DNA from: Blautia sp.
GTDB taxonomy: Bacteria; Bacillota; Clostridia; Lachnospirales; Lachnospiraceae
Length of the DNA stretch: 64,000 bases
Assembly (NCBI GenBank): GCA_017515325.1
Contig: JAFWGA010000042.1
Location: 1 to 64,000 of the forward strand
Direction of reading: 5' to 3'
Shown: positions 54,919 to 63,807 of the stretch, piece by piece
How positions within the stretch are numbered: the first letter of the stretch is position 1
Layout of the letters: each line of letters starts with the position of its first letter
Program-made: the position numbers and the translations under genes
The notes under the pieces: model-generated
The model's input: the letters and a program-made list of their open reading frames with translations, nothing else
Told to the model about the DNA's origin: nothing
Database searches by the model: none

Positions 54919-56019
54919 CTATTCCGGAAGTCTTTTTAACCTCTCCTCCAATTCCCGGCTATCCTGCCTTTTCTTCTGGTCAGAGCTCAGTATGATGCTT
55001 CTGGCCTCGTTAATCCCTTCCGTAATCTTCTGCTGAAGCTCGCCAAGGGATTCTCTGCTGAGTGTCCCCTTGTTTTGCGTCCCGGTGAAGCTTCTCTCAT
55101 TACTGAGGACCTCTTGTGCCAGCTCCTGGGTTCTTTGCTCCAGTGCTGTCAAGGCCTGAGCCCTGAGAGCCTGTCTCTTTTGAAGAATGGCATGGGCCAG
55201 CGCCTGTTTAAATGCCGGCAGTGTGACGATAAAAGCAGAATTGATTTTTCTGACCAGTTCAAGATGGGAGAACTGGATCATACGCAGCATGGGAATCGCC
55301 TGCAGGGCAACCTGCTCTGCCAGCTTCAGATCATGAACCCGTCTTATGAGCATCTGCTGCGCCTGATGAAGATTGATCAGCTGAAACCGGCAGGAATCAT
55401 CCTTTGTCCGCTCATATTCCGCCTGAAAGCGGTCAATATAAGCCTGTATCTCCCTAAGCCCCTGCTCCCCGGCCAGTATATATTTGACCAGCTGATGATA
55501 GTAGGCCACATTAGCCTCAAACAGCCCCTCCAGCTGACGGTTGGCTTCCAGCAGCTCCTTTTCATAGCTGCGGAGCTTTACATATATTTTGTCCACCTCA
55601 AGACCAAGCTGTTGATATTTGTCGATCACCTCATCCATGGACAAAACCTTTTCCCCGGAGCTGCCAAAGAAGGAGCCCAATAGTCCGCCTGCCCTCTTTG
55701 GCCCACCTTCGCCCAGCTCCTTCCTATTGATCCTGGCCATCACAGATGCCAGCTCACCCAAAAGGTTTCCGCTTTCATCCAACCGGCTGCTGCTTACACT
55801 CTTAAGGATTTCATCTGAAGCGCGAGAAACCTCCCGGGCCGCGTCAGCCCCGAAGGTCACGATGGATGTCATGTCATCGATCGCAATCTCGCCGGTCATT
55901 GCGTCCATCTCTTCAGAATCCATGAAATCCGCGGACAATTCCTTCCTGTCCTGGTCTATGTCGTAAGGGGTAAGCTCTGCTGTTTCCTCTTCACCAGCTA
56001 AAACGAGCTCTGCTGCCAT
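54919..56019 (-). CDS. TelA-type toxic-anion/tellurite resistance protein
   Basis: 366 residues, mostly alpha-helical and cytoplasmic. It matches TelA (YceH) proteins: the central YQQLGLEVDKIYVKLRSYEKELLEANRQLEGLF, QLINLHQAQQMLIRRVHDL and the C-terminal coiled-coil. Function is not biochemically known; genes of this type travel with TerD and are linked to envelope stress, tellurite and phage tolerance. 11 bp after yceG-like. Confidence 0.88.
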   Translation of the reverse strand: MAAELVLAGEEETAELTPYDIDQDRKELSADFMDSEEMDAMTGEIAIDDMTSIVTFGADAAREVSRASDEILKSVSSSRLDESGNLLGELASVMARINRKELGEGGPKRAGGLLGSFFGSSGEKVLSMDEVIDKYQQLGLEVDKIYVKLRSYEKELLEANRQLEGLFEANVAYYHQLVKYILAGEQGLREIQAYIDRFQAEYERTKDDSCRFQLINLHQAQQMLIRRVHDLKLAEQVALQAIPMLRMIQFSHLELVRKINSAFIVTLPAFKQALAHAILQKRQALRAQALTALEQRTQELAQEVLSNERSFTGTQNKGTLSRESLGELQQKITEGINEARSIILSSDQKKRQDSRELEERLKRLPE

Positions 56020-56030
56020 CTGTCATCCTC

Positions 56031-57695
56031 CTATGGCTTTCTGGGGGAGAGCCTTTGTGCAATCCATTCCAGGGCACTTTTTGGCTTTCTGACAGCTTCC
56101 TCCCTGGCTCTTAGCATCTCGTCATCAGGAACAGGCAGATCATAGAGGTATTCCCCTGCCTGAAAGTCAATAAAAGAGACCACTGTATAGTAGCGCTCTG
56201 CGGTCTGATACCCCGAAGGGACAAACAGAGCAATATCAAACCCGATCAGACCCAGCAGGAGCAACAGTACCGCCTCCGCGAGGGAGAACAGCTTATCCTC
56301 GGTGCTGATCACGATCACCTTAGGGTTCCTCCCGGTAAAATCGAAGCTCTGAATCTGCCGTAAAAGCTGGGGATCCAGATTCAGAGCCACAGCCAGAACC
56401 GTATATTCCGCCCCCTGGCTGCCGATTCCCCTGATCAGCCTCTTATCCAGAATCTCCTGAACCTTGTCCAGGATATGCTCCTGCATTTCCTCTCTGAGAA
56501 CTCCGAAGCTGGCAATGTACTCCTTTTGCTGGCGAATACGAGAACGGTTAAGCTGAAGATTCTTCATCAGCTGAGCCGCTCTGGAGTTCCAGGACTGGTC
56601 CTGTCTTCCCGTCGGTAAGGGAAGGCTGCGGAAAAGTGTGGTTTCCGGGGTCCAGAGCCGGCCGATGCTCTTAAAATATTCCTCGGGGCTTCCCTTTGCC
56701 ACCCCGCTGACCTTAGCGAAGAGCACAGGAATACGGACCTCGTCTTCTCCCTCCTGAAAGCCCTCTCGAAATAAGGGACGCTTATCCCAGAGAAGAAAAA
56801 GCTCCTCATAAGTCATCTTGAGAAATACTGTCTGAGCCCGCCTGAACTGGTGAGGCCGGTAAAGGCCTGCTCCCTCGTAGAGCACTCCGTCCAGCTCCCT
56901 CTCGGCCTCATAGGCCGAGGTGTTGGCATAAAAGGCCTGTGCTTCCCGCCTGGCTTCCTCCTGCCGCTTTTTCTGCTCAGATGCCTCTGCCTGGTTTTCC
57001 AGCCAGGCAATGTCAAAGCCGGCCGGAAATTCCTTCTGCTCCCCCATCTTCCACTCAAAGGACCAGATCAAAGCCGGATCGGTCTTCCTGTAGGAACTCC
57101 CACGATCCGGGAGTACCAAAACAATATCACAGCCCACGCCGGACAGGATATGAAAAAAGCGCAGCTCCTCTAAGGTGACTTCTCCCAGGTGCAGGAGCCT
57201 GGGAAGGCGTTCTTCCCCAAGCCTGGGCATGAGAGACCGGCATTGATAATACATCCAGCACATATAACGGATGAAGCTGTTCTTCAGCCTCTCCTCGTTC
57301 TCTCCCTGACGCCTGCGTTCAAAAAGAGAGTCATACATGGCCAGAGACAAGTCTCTGCGTCCTGCCGGATCCATGTTCGTCAGCCAACGTTTTACCGACT
57401 GCTCCAGAAAGCCCAGACTCAGCTGAAATTCCTTTCCCAACAGCTCATAATAATATTCCACCTGGGAAGGAGCAGGATTGGGAAGCTTTCTGTCGATGAT
57501 CCAGCCCTTTTTCCCCGCTTCCCGGAAATACTGCAGTAAAAATGCTTCAATCTGCGAATTATAGCCTGTGATCCGCGTAACGTATACCGTATTTTCCGGA
57601 CGAACCGGCCTGCTCTCAAAATAATCCTGCAGATCCTGGATCTGTCTTTGCGTATACATCTGCTTCTTCCCCATTTGCCCGTAACCAGTAACCAT
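56031..57695 (-). CDS. YceG-like component of the Ter/toxic-anion module
   Basis: 554 residues, no membrane helix or signal peptide. It resembles Bacillus YceG, which sits between TerC/TerD-type genes and telA, here in the same order. Motifs with known chemistry are not visible. The start is uncertain: ATGs at 57695, 57674 and 57659 are in frame, none with a strong ribosome-binding site. It probably works with TelA, whose gene is 11 bp downstream. Confidence 0.75.
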   Translation of the reverse strand: MVTGYGQMGKKQMYTQRQIQDLQDYFESRPVRPENTVYVTRITGYNSQIEAFLLQYFREAGKKGWIIDRKLPNPAPSQVEYYYELLGKEFQLSLGFLEQSVKRWLTNMDPAGRRDLSLAMYDSLFERRRQGENEERLKNSFIRYMCWMYYQCRSLMPRLGEERLPRLLHLGEVTLEELRFFHILSGVGCDIVLVLPDRGSSYRKTDPALIWSFEWKMGEQKEFPAGFDIAWLENQAEASEQKKRQEEARREAQAFYANTSAYEAERELDGVLYEGAGLYRPHQFRRAQTVFLKMTYEELFLLWDKRPLFREGFQEGEDEVRIPVLFAKVSGVAKGSPEEYFKSIGRLWTPETTLFRSLPLPTGRQDQSWNSRAAQLMKNLQLNRSRIRQQKEYIASFGVLREEMQEHILDKVQEILDKRLIRGIGSQGAEYTVLAVALNLDPQLLRQIQSFDFTGRNPKVIVISTEDKLFSLAEAVLLLLLGLIGFDIALFVPSGYQTAERYYTVVSFIDFQAGEYLYDLPVPDDEMLRAREEAVRKPKSALEWIAQRLSPRKP

Positions 57696-57737
57696 TCAGT
57701 CTCTTGTTTCTTTAAATACAGGCTTTTTGCACTGGAA

Positions 57738-58325
57738 TCATATATACCGTCTCGCCAGTTCTCCTATACTGTTATCCCTGGTCGGCTGACCGATGGCGGC
57801 AAATTTCCAGGATCCCTTGTAGCGATAGAGCTCCGCGATAACCATGGCGGTCATCCCGTCATAGTTTTCAGACAGGTTATACCTGCACAGTTCCTTGCCG
57901 TTGTCTCCCTCCAGGATATGGATAAAGGCATTTTCGATCATGCCGAAGTGCTGCCTGCGTTCCTGGGCTTTATAGATATTAACCACAAACACAATCTTGT
58001 CATAGTCCTCGGGAAGGCTCTTCAGATCCACCAGAATCTGCTCATCGTCTCCCTCACCAGCCCCGGTAAGATTGTCTCCCATGTGGCGCACAGCTCCGCT
58101 GAAATGGGTCAGATTACCAAAATAGACAATGTCGTTCTTGTCCAAAACCCTTCCGTTTTTACAGAGTAAAGCTGTGGCATCGCAGTCAATATCTGCGCCT
58201 TTCAGTCCGAACAGCCCCTTTTTCTTTGCCTCATCCCATCCCAGACCAACCATGACATTTTTCAGCTCTGAGCCGTCCTGCTTACGCAGGTCAACCTTCT
58301 GCCCTTTTACCAGATTCACTGCCAT
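57738..58325 (-). CDS. TerD-family stress protein
   Basis: 195 residues. Ca2+-binding TerD fold: MVGLGWDE near residue 30, IDCDATALLC, IVYFGNL, GDNLTGAGEGDDEQILVDL and ELYRYKGSWKFAAIGQ. The acidic residues bind calcium in homologues. Second of two adjacent paralogues. The start is ATG 58325 behind AAGGAG; the frame upstream overlaps the previous gene. Confidence 0.92.
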   Translation of the reverse strand: MAVNLVKGQKVDLRKQDGSELKNVMVGLGWDEAKKKGLFGLKGADIDCDATALLCKNGRVLDKNDIVYFGNLTHFSGAVRHMGDNLTGAGEGDDEQILVDLKSLPEDYDKIVFVVNIYKAQERRQHFGMIENAFIHILEGDNGKELCRYNLSENYDGMTAMVIAELYRYKGSWKFAAIGQPTRDNSIGELARRYI

Positions 58326-58339
58326 ATGCCGCTCCTTTC

Positions 58340-58918
58340 CTAGACGTTTACACCATAAGTCCGGCAAAGGGCAGCCAGACCATTCTGATAACCGGCCCCG
58401 ATCGCGTTGAATTTCCATTCTCCGTTATACCGGTAGAGCTCTCCGAACACCAATGCCGTTTCTATGGAGAATTCCTCTCCCAGGTCATAGCGAATCAGCT
58501 CTGACCCACTGGTCTCATCTATGATATGGATATAGGAGTTGCTGACCTGTCCGAAATTGAGCCGATTGGCCTCTGCCTCATAGATCGTCACAGTAAATAC
58601 AATCTTCTGGATGTCTGCGGGCACCAGGGAAAGATCAATCTTGATCTGCTCATCGTCTCCCTCGGCATCGCCGGAACGGTTATCTCCCATGTGCTTCACA
58701 GCGCCGGATTCATGCTCTAAGTTGCCGTAGAACACAAAGTCCGCGTCTTTCCGTACCTTATCCCCTGTTCCCAGCAGAAAAGCTTCTACATCCAGATCAA
58801 ATTCTCCTCCGCCGTCATAGCGGTTTGCATCCCAGCCCAATCCCACCAGTATTTTTTTCAGTCCGGGATTGTCCTTGGTAAGACTGACTTTCTGACCCTT
58901 AGACAACGCTACTGCCAT
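58340..58918 (-). CDS. TerD-family stress protein
   Basis: 192 residues, paralogue of the next gene downstream. [59 protein letters not shown] and [18 protein letters not shown] are the TerD blocks; this copy has the fuller set of calcium ligands. The start at ATG 58918 has AAGGAGG and lies inside the end of the preceding gene, a 20-bp overlap. Confidence 0.93.
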   Translation of the reverse strand: MAVALSKGQKVSLTKDNPGLKKILVGLGWDANRYDGGGEFDLDVEAFLLGTGDKVRKDADFVFYGNLEHESGAVKHMGDNRSGDAEGDDEQIKIDLSLVPADIQKIVFTVTIYEAEANRLNFGQVSNSYIHIIDETSGSELIRYDLGEEFSIETALVFGELYRYNGEWKFNAIGAGYQNGLAALCRTYGVNV

Positions 58919-59267
58919 GTGAAAAACCTCCTTCATGATTGATAGCACAGGCATTTGGCCTTAAACGATAGTACAGCTCCAGCGACCTGAAAAGCTCCTC
59001 CTTGCGACGCCTTAACTCCTTGATCCGAAGCCCCGCCCCAATATCGTCATACATGGCGTCCGAGTCCAGCGCCCGTGTCTTCATTGTCAGCGTTCCCTCC
59101 CGATCAAATTCAAGAGTAAAAATCCCCCCTACCTCCTCCGTAAAAGAGACGCACAGGATCTGAAGCTCCTCCTTCACGTGATCCGGGAGATGCCCGAACT
59201 TTGGATTAAAATAATATTTCTGTTCATAGGAGCTGGCTCCGCAAAGTACAAGCGTATCCTCAGTCAT
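58899..59267 (-). CDS. Small conserved protein, DUF6145-like
   Basis: 122 residues, soluble. Begins with [21 protein letters not shown], then [22 protein letters not shown] and ends in a helix [21 protein letters not shown]. It looks like a small protein family of Clostridia that I associate, without certainty, with DUF6145. No function is known. Its 3' end overlaps the start of terD by 20 bp, so it is translationally linked to the stress module. Confidence 0.7.
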   Translation of the reverse strand: MTEDTLVLCGASSYEQKYYFNPKFGHLPDHVKEELQILCVSFTEEVGGIFTLEFDREGTLTMKTRALDSDAMYDDIGAGLRIKELRRRKEELFRSLELYYRLRPNACAINHEGGFSHGSSVV

Positions 59268-59301
59268 CTTATTATCCTGCCTTTATCCTGACACTCAGCC
59301 T

Positions 59302-59682
59302 CTAAAGCAAAAGGCTTCTATATTCCTGAAAGGACATTTTCAGCTTCTGGAAGTCTTCTTTAAAACCGGTAAGGTCGCCATCCTCATTCAGCTCATCCAC
59401 AATCTTTTTTACCGCCTCGTAGATGGGCGTCAGACTTAAGGTTGCGCTCGTTCCCTTCAGGGTATGAGCAGCCTCATAGGCAGCCTGTCTGTCCTTGTTC
59501 TGTATGGCTTCCTTCAAGGCCTCCATTGCGGGATCCTCTGCAAAGCGCCTGATGCATTTGACATAGAGTTCCTCATCATAGAGGAATCTTTCCATCCCTC
59601 CCTGAACATCTGCTCCCCATAAATCAAGCCGGTCCAGAAGCTCCTGGGCGAAAGAATCATCCGTCCATTCCAGTTCTAACAT
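59302..59682 (-). CDS. HPt phosphotransfer protein
   Basis: 126 residues, alpha-helical bundle. AAHTLKGTSATLSL (about residues 71-84) carries the phospho-accepting His of the HPt family. It lies 32 bp after the 1254-residue hybrid kinase, whose receiver domain needs a separate HPt to relay phosphate. The final target regulator is not in the window. Confidence 0.92.
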   Translation of the reverse strand: MLELEWTDDSFAQELLDRLDLWGADVQGGMERFLYDEELYVKCIRRFAEDPAMEALKEAIQNKDRQAAYEAAHTLKGTSATLSLTPIYEAVKKIVDELNEDGDLTGFKEDFQKLKMSFQEYRSLLL

Positions 59683-59714
59683 GCTCTCACATTCTCTCTT
59701 ATTATTCCGAATGG

Positions 59715-62700
59715 CTATTGATCTTCACCCTGCCCATCCGGTTGCTGTATCTCCTGGCGTTCAAATTCATCAGCAAGTGTGGCAAAAAGCTGATTGGTAT
59801 CAATCGGTTTGCAAAGAAATGTATTCATTCCCGCGGCAGTGCACTCTTCTTCTGTTTTTTCCTGGATATCAGCTGTCAGCCCGATAATGGTAATCGTTGC
59901 TGCATCCTCGGAATCCATCTGCCGGATCTCCTTGGATGCCTGAAGACCGTTTTTCACAGGCATACGGATGTCCATCAGAATAGCCTGGAAATAATATGCC
60001 CCCCGGGCAGCATACATCTCTACCGCCTCCTGGCCATCCCTGGCCAGTTCCGCATGGATTCCCTTTTTGGCCAGAAGCTTGATAATGACCTCTGCATTGA
60101 TATGATTGTCCTCAGCAATCAGGACATTTTTGCCATAAAGGATCCTGTCCTCAAAGGTCGTGAGACGGTTTTTCAGAATCTGGATCTGCTCAGTCGTAGC
60201 CTTATTGTAAGTCAGCACAACCTTGAATGTGGTTCCTTCCCCCAGCTTGCTGCTGCAGGTGATGGTTCCGCCCAGAAGATCCACCAGGTTTTTGCATATA
60301 TACAGCCCCAGTCCTGTTCCCTGATGGGCTTCCTCAAAATCCTCCTCCTGTTCAAAGGGAAGGAACATCTTGCTTAAAAAGCCTTCGCTGATCCCCCGGC
60401 CGGTATCCGCAACAGTATAGGTATGCTCTACCAGATTGCCCCCGTAGCGGACATTGATATCCAGTTTAATCTGACCGCCGGCAGGGGTAAACTTCACCGC
60501 ATTGCTGAGCAGGTTCATCAGGATTCTCTCCACATGCTCCGTATCCATCATGACATAGGTATTGCGGGAGCCGTGAATCTCACTGGAAAACTTCTGCCCT
60601 GCCTCCCTGCACCGTTCCGTGATAATGGTTCCGATGGTCTCGAGCAGAGTATTCTCACGGACAGGCTGGCACACCGAAACAATCTTGCCTGCGTTGATCC
60701 GGCTGGTTTCAAGTATTTCCTCGATCAGCATCATGAGATAACGGCTGGAGGTCTGGATCTTTTCCAGGTTGTCCCTGACCGCATCCGGCACCCCGCTTTC
60801 CCCTAAGCTCAGCTGGGTAAGGCCGAAAATTGCCGTCATGGGAGTGCGCATATCGTGGCTCATTAAGGACAGGAAGGTTTCCTTTTCCTGGCCGGATTTC
60901 ACCGCCTGCCGGAGGGCTTTGGCCATCTCTTCGATCTGCTGCTGGTCATCCACCTGCTTGGTGGTATCGACAAAGGTCAGAACCAAGCCCCGTACACTCT
61001 CAACCGATTCCTCGACTCCACTGATGGAAGCCTTCTGCTGTACTCTGTAGGGAGCGATACGGATCAGATAGGTCCGCCCTCCCACTGAGGCACAATGATG
61101 CTCAGAAGCAACCATGGTCTTTAGAACCTCCCGGCAAAGGCTCATCAGATCGATGGTACCGAAATTATAGGAAATATAACGAAGGGACCTGCCCACATCC
61201 TGCTCTGCCACATTAAACTCCGTTGCGATATACTCCGTGAATTTGCGGATGTTCAGATCCCTGTCCACCATCAATACGCCCACAAGGGTTGTCGACAGGA
61301 AATTTGCGAGGTCATCGTTCAGGCCTGCCAGTTCATTTACCTTGGACTGAAACTCAGAATTGACCGTATAGAGCTCCTCATTGACAGACTGAAGCTCTTC
61401 GTTAGAGCTCTGCAGCTCCTCGTTCGCTGTCAGAAGCTCTTCGTTGGCAGCCTGAAGCTCAGCGTTCACAGACTCCAGCTCAGTTACGGTGTGGTGAAGA
61501 TTTTCCTGGGATACCTTCAGCTCCTGCTCCAGGTTGGATATCCTTTGGGCGGCAGCCGTATCGATGCGATAGTCCTTGATATCCCCTGTCAGAGTCCTTT
61601 TCCCTCTCAGGAAGGAAACAGAGGTAAAATCTGTCAGGGCTCCGTGTTTGTCATAAATCGGCTGGGCGACAATGGAAATATACTCCGGCTCCTCCTCCAG
61701 CTGTACCGGCACCATGTCATAGGCGATACGTTCATGCAGCCTGCGGGATTCTCTCAGAACCGTGGAAAGGGCGATCTTCAGGTCGGTCCTGATCAGAGAA
61801 AAGACGTCCAGCGTAGCCGCGCCCGGAGATATGGCGAGAAATTTGCCGCACTCCCCATAGGACCTCCAAAGCTCGTTTTTCTCATTGATCAGCACAGTGG
61901 CAGGCATCAGGGCTTCCAGCACGCTGGTTTCAAGCTCATTGGAATTGTACTGGATGTCTGCTTCCTTGGGCACGGAATAGTTCAGGGACTCTAAGGCCCC
62001 CTCCAGGGGCTGCATGGAGTAGCTCATCTTCGCATGCGCCGGTATCTTGCCCAGGGCGTTGTGGAAGAAAATCTTTTCATTTGCGCATAGCACACGGAAA
62101 ACATCATCGTAATCGATCACCGACTCTGATCTGCCCAGGAAAAGAAAGCCCTTGTCCTTGAGTGCCATGTGAAATATGCCGAAGAGGTTTCTCTGTAGGA
62201 TTGCCTGAAAATAGATCAGCAGGTTACGGCAGGATATGAGATCCAGCCTGCCAAAAGGAGGATCCTGGAAGACATTGTGCTGGGCAAAAATGATCATCTT
62301 CCTGATCTCCTGACGGATGATATATTTATTCCCCTTACGGATGAAGTAGCGGGAAAGTCTTGTCACAGAAACATCCTCAATGATGTTGTCCCCGTAAATG
62401 CCTCTGCCGGCCATGGAGATGGCGTCGGCATCCAGGTCCGTGGCAAAAATCTTGATATCCCTTACCAGGTTCAGCTCCTCCATAGCCTCCTTGAAAAGGA
62501 TGGCGATGGAGTAGGCTTCCTCTCCGGTGGAACATCCGGCCACCCAGACCCGGATCTGCTGTGATTTCAGGGATTCCTGTACCAGAGGCTTGACCACTCT
62601 GTCCTTGAGAATATCAAAATAATCAGCATCCCGGAAAAACGAGGTAACCCCAATCAGTACCTCTTTGGACAAGAGCTTGGCTTCCTCCGGATTGTTGGTG

Positions 62701-63479
62701 AGGTAATTGACATACTCTCTTAAATTACGGTTATGGGTAACGACCAGCCTCCTCTCGATCCGGCGGAGAATGGTCGTCTGCTTGTAAAAGGTATAGTTGA
62801 TATTCGTAACGTTTTTCAGGATATTGAAAACCTGGGTCATCAGATCCTCGTCCGTCAACAGCAGTCGGTTGCTTGACCGGAGCATGGATGCTGAGATATG
62901 AGCCATCTCCCGGGCAATACTCTCCGGATTCTGAATCAGGTCTACAAAACCGCTTGCTATAGCGTTTCTCGGCATCCCGTCGAACTTTGCACTCTCCGGT
63001 GACTGAACGATAATCACTCCATTCTGTTCCTTTATAGAGCGAATCCCATTCGTACCATCGGATCCTGTCCCTGACAGGATAACCGCCACAGAACGATTCT
63101 CATAGGCAAGAGCAAGAGAGCGGAAGAAGACGTCAATCGGATGGTTGATCTTTGCATGGTCGTAAGCCTTAAGCCGAAGGACATCCGATACGATCTCCAG
63201 ATTGTATTTCGGGGGAATCATGTAAATATGGTTACGCTCCACCCGCATTCCGTCGCTGGCTTCGGTGACTGGCATCATTGTGTACTTTCCGAGAATATCC
63301 GCCAGCATACTTTTATGGTCCGGAGCCAGATGCTGGATGATCACAAAAGCCATATCCGTATTTCCGGGCAAAAAAGTCAGAAACTGCTGAAGAGCTTCCA
63401 GCCCGCCTGCTGAGGCGCCAATCCCCACCACGCAGCCGGGAGCATGATATTCACTCTTTTTCCTTGATTGGTACTCCAT
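59715..63479 (-). CDS. CheB-CheR-PAS-histidine kinase-receiver hybrid
   Basis: 1254 residues, no membrane segment. Domains: CheB methylesterase 15-200 (GASAGG with Ser23, His50, SGTGSDG with Asp141); CheR methyltransferase 205-475 (GCSTGEEAYS near 315-324); a PAS-like region 510-625; a long coiled coil 645-725 of repeated ELQ/ANEEL units; PAS 725-840; HisKA with His875 (SLMSHDMRTP); HATPase N-box Asn993, DTGRGIS, GTGLGLY; receiver 1117-1237 with Asp1170 (LMDIRMP). The full kinase machinery seems intact. CheB/CheR fusions of this type are cytoplasmic sensors of unknown input, and no receptor is adjacent. It has its own promoter. Confidence 0.95.
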   Translation of the reverse strand: MEYQSRKKSEYHAPGCVVGIGASAGGLEALQQFLTFLPGNTDMAFVIIQHLAPDHKSMLADILGKYTMMPVTEASDGMRVERNHIYMIPPKYNLEIVSDVLRLKAYDHAKINHPIDVFFRSLALAYENRSVAVILSGTGSDGTNGIRSIKEQNGVIIVQSPESAKFDGMPRNAIASGFVDLIQNPESIAREMAHISASMLRSSNRLLLTDEDLMTQVFNILKNVTNINYTFYKQTTILRRIERRLVVTHNRNLREYVNYLTNNPEEAKLLSKEVLIGVTSFFRDADYFDILKDRVVKPLVQESLKSQQIRVWVAGCSTGEEAYSIAILFKEAMEELNLVRDIKIFATDLDADAISMAGRGIYGDNIIEDVSVTRLSRYFIRKGNKYIIRQEIRKMIIFAQHNVFQDPPFGRLDLISCRNLLIYFQAILQRNLFGIFHMALKDKGFLFLGRSESVIDYDDVFRVLCANEKIFFHNALGKIPAHAKMSYSMQPLEGALESLNYSVPKEADIQYNSNELETSVLEALMPATVLINEKNELWRSYGECGKFLAISPGAATLDVFSLIRTDLKIALSTVLRESRRLHERIAYDMVPVQLEEEPEYISIVAQPIYDKHGALTDFTSVSFLRGKRTLTGDIKDYRIDTAAAQRISNLEQELKVSQENLHHTVTELESVNAELQAANEELLTANEELQSSNEELQSVNEELYTVNSEFQSKVNELAGLNDDLANFLSTTLVGVLMVDRDLNIRKFTEYIATEFNVAEQDVGRSLRYISYNFGTIDLMSLCREVLKTMVASEHHCASVGGRTYLIRIAPYRVQQKASISGVEESVESVRGLVLTFVDTTKQVDDQQQIEEMAKALRQAVKSGQEKETFLSLMSHDMRTPMTAIFGLTQLSLGESGVPDAVRDNLEKIQTSSRYLMMLIEEILETSRINAGKIVSVCQPVRENTLLETIGTIITERCREAGQKFSSEIHGSRNTYVMMDTEHVERILMNLLSNAVKFTPAGGQIKLDINVRYGGNLVEHTYTVADTGRGISEGFLSKMFLPFEQEEDFEEAHQGTGLGLYICKNLVDLLGGTITCSSKLGEGTTFKVVLTYNKATTEQIQILKNRLTTFEDRILYGKNVLIAEDNHINAEVIIKLLAKKGIHAELARDGQEAVEMYAARGAYYFQAILMDIRMPVKNGLQASKEIRQMDSEDAATITIIGLTADIQEKTEEECTAAGMNTFLCKPIDTNQLFATLADEFERQEIQQPDGQGEDQ

Positions 63480-63525
63480 TTTGTTCTCCTAAGCCGCTTT
63501 TCTTTTTTCTTTTTCAACAGATTCC

Positions 63526-63554
63526 ATTATAATCCGTTCCCCTGAATAAAGCAA
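63526..63554 (-). promoter_or_regulatory. Promoter of the hybrid kinase operon
   Basis: Minus strand TTGCTT (63549-63554) and TATAAT (63526-63531), spacer 17 bp, about 46 bp before the ATG. Confidence 0.75.
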
Positions 63555-63649
63555 GTTTGTATTCGCCTGTCCCCGGCTGTCATATTTTTGTGAAGCAGGC
63601 TGCAGCACAGTGCGAGCCAATGACTAAAGCAGCGCTTCCAGTTTCTCTA

Positions 63650-63676
63650 TTGATTTTTTTTAAGTCTGAGTATAAT
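63650..63676 (+). promoter_or_regulatory. Possible promoter of the right-edge gene
   Basis: Plus strand TTGATT (63650-63655) and TATAAT (63671-63676), spacer 15 bp, shorter than ideal. It is the only clear -10 in the 324-bp divergent gap 63480-63803; the stretch 63555-63649 shows nothing else. Confidence 0.45.
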
Positions 63677-63717
63677 ATGATAGCGAATAGCTTATCAGCT
63701 CTAAGCGCCTTGTGGGT

Positions 63718-63807
63718 ATGGCAGATATGCAGCTCGCTGCAAAGCGCAAGGAGCTGACTGAATCGTTACAGGATTGCACCGAAAGGATTATGGTAATAGT
63801 AAAATGA
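63718..63807 (+). CDS. Possible 29-residue leader peptide
   Basis: A short frame from ATG 63718 to TGA 63805-63807 gives a charged, amphipathic peptide beginning MADMQLAAKRKELTESL. Its stop overlaps the start of the next gene as ATGA, the classic arrangement of translational coupling. However, no Shine-Dalgarno sequence precedes it, so it could be chance. Confidence 0.3.
   Translation: MADMQLAAKRKELTESLQDCTERIMVIVK

Noticed and set aside
63557-63757. 66-codon plus-strand ORF in the divergent gap
   Set aside because: It runs across the promoter of the right-edge gene, has no ribosome-binding site and reads like random translation.
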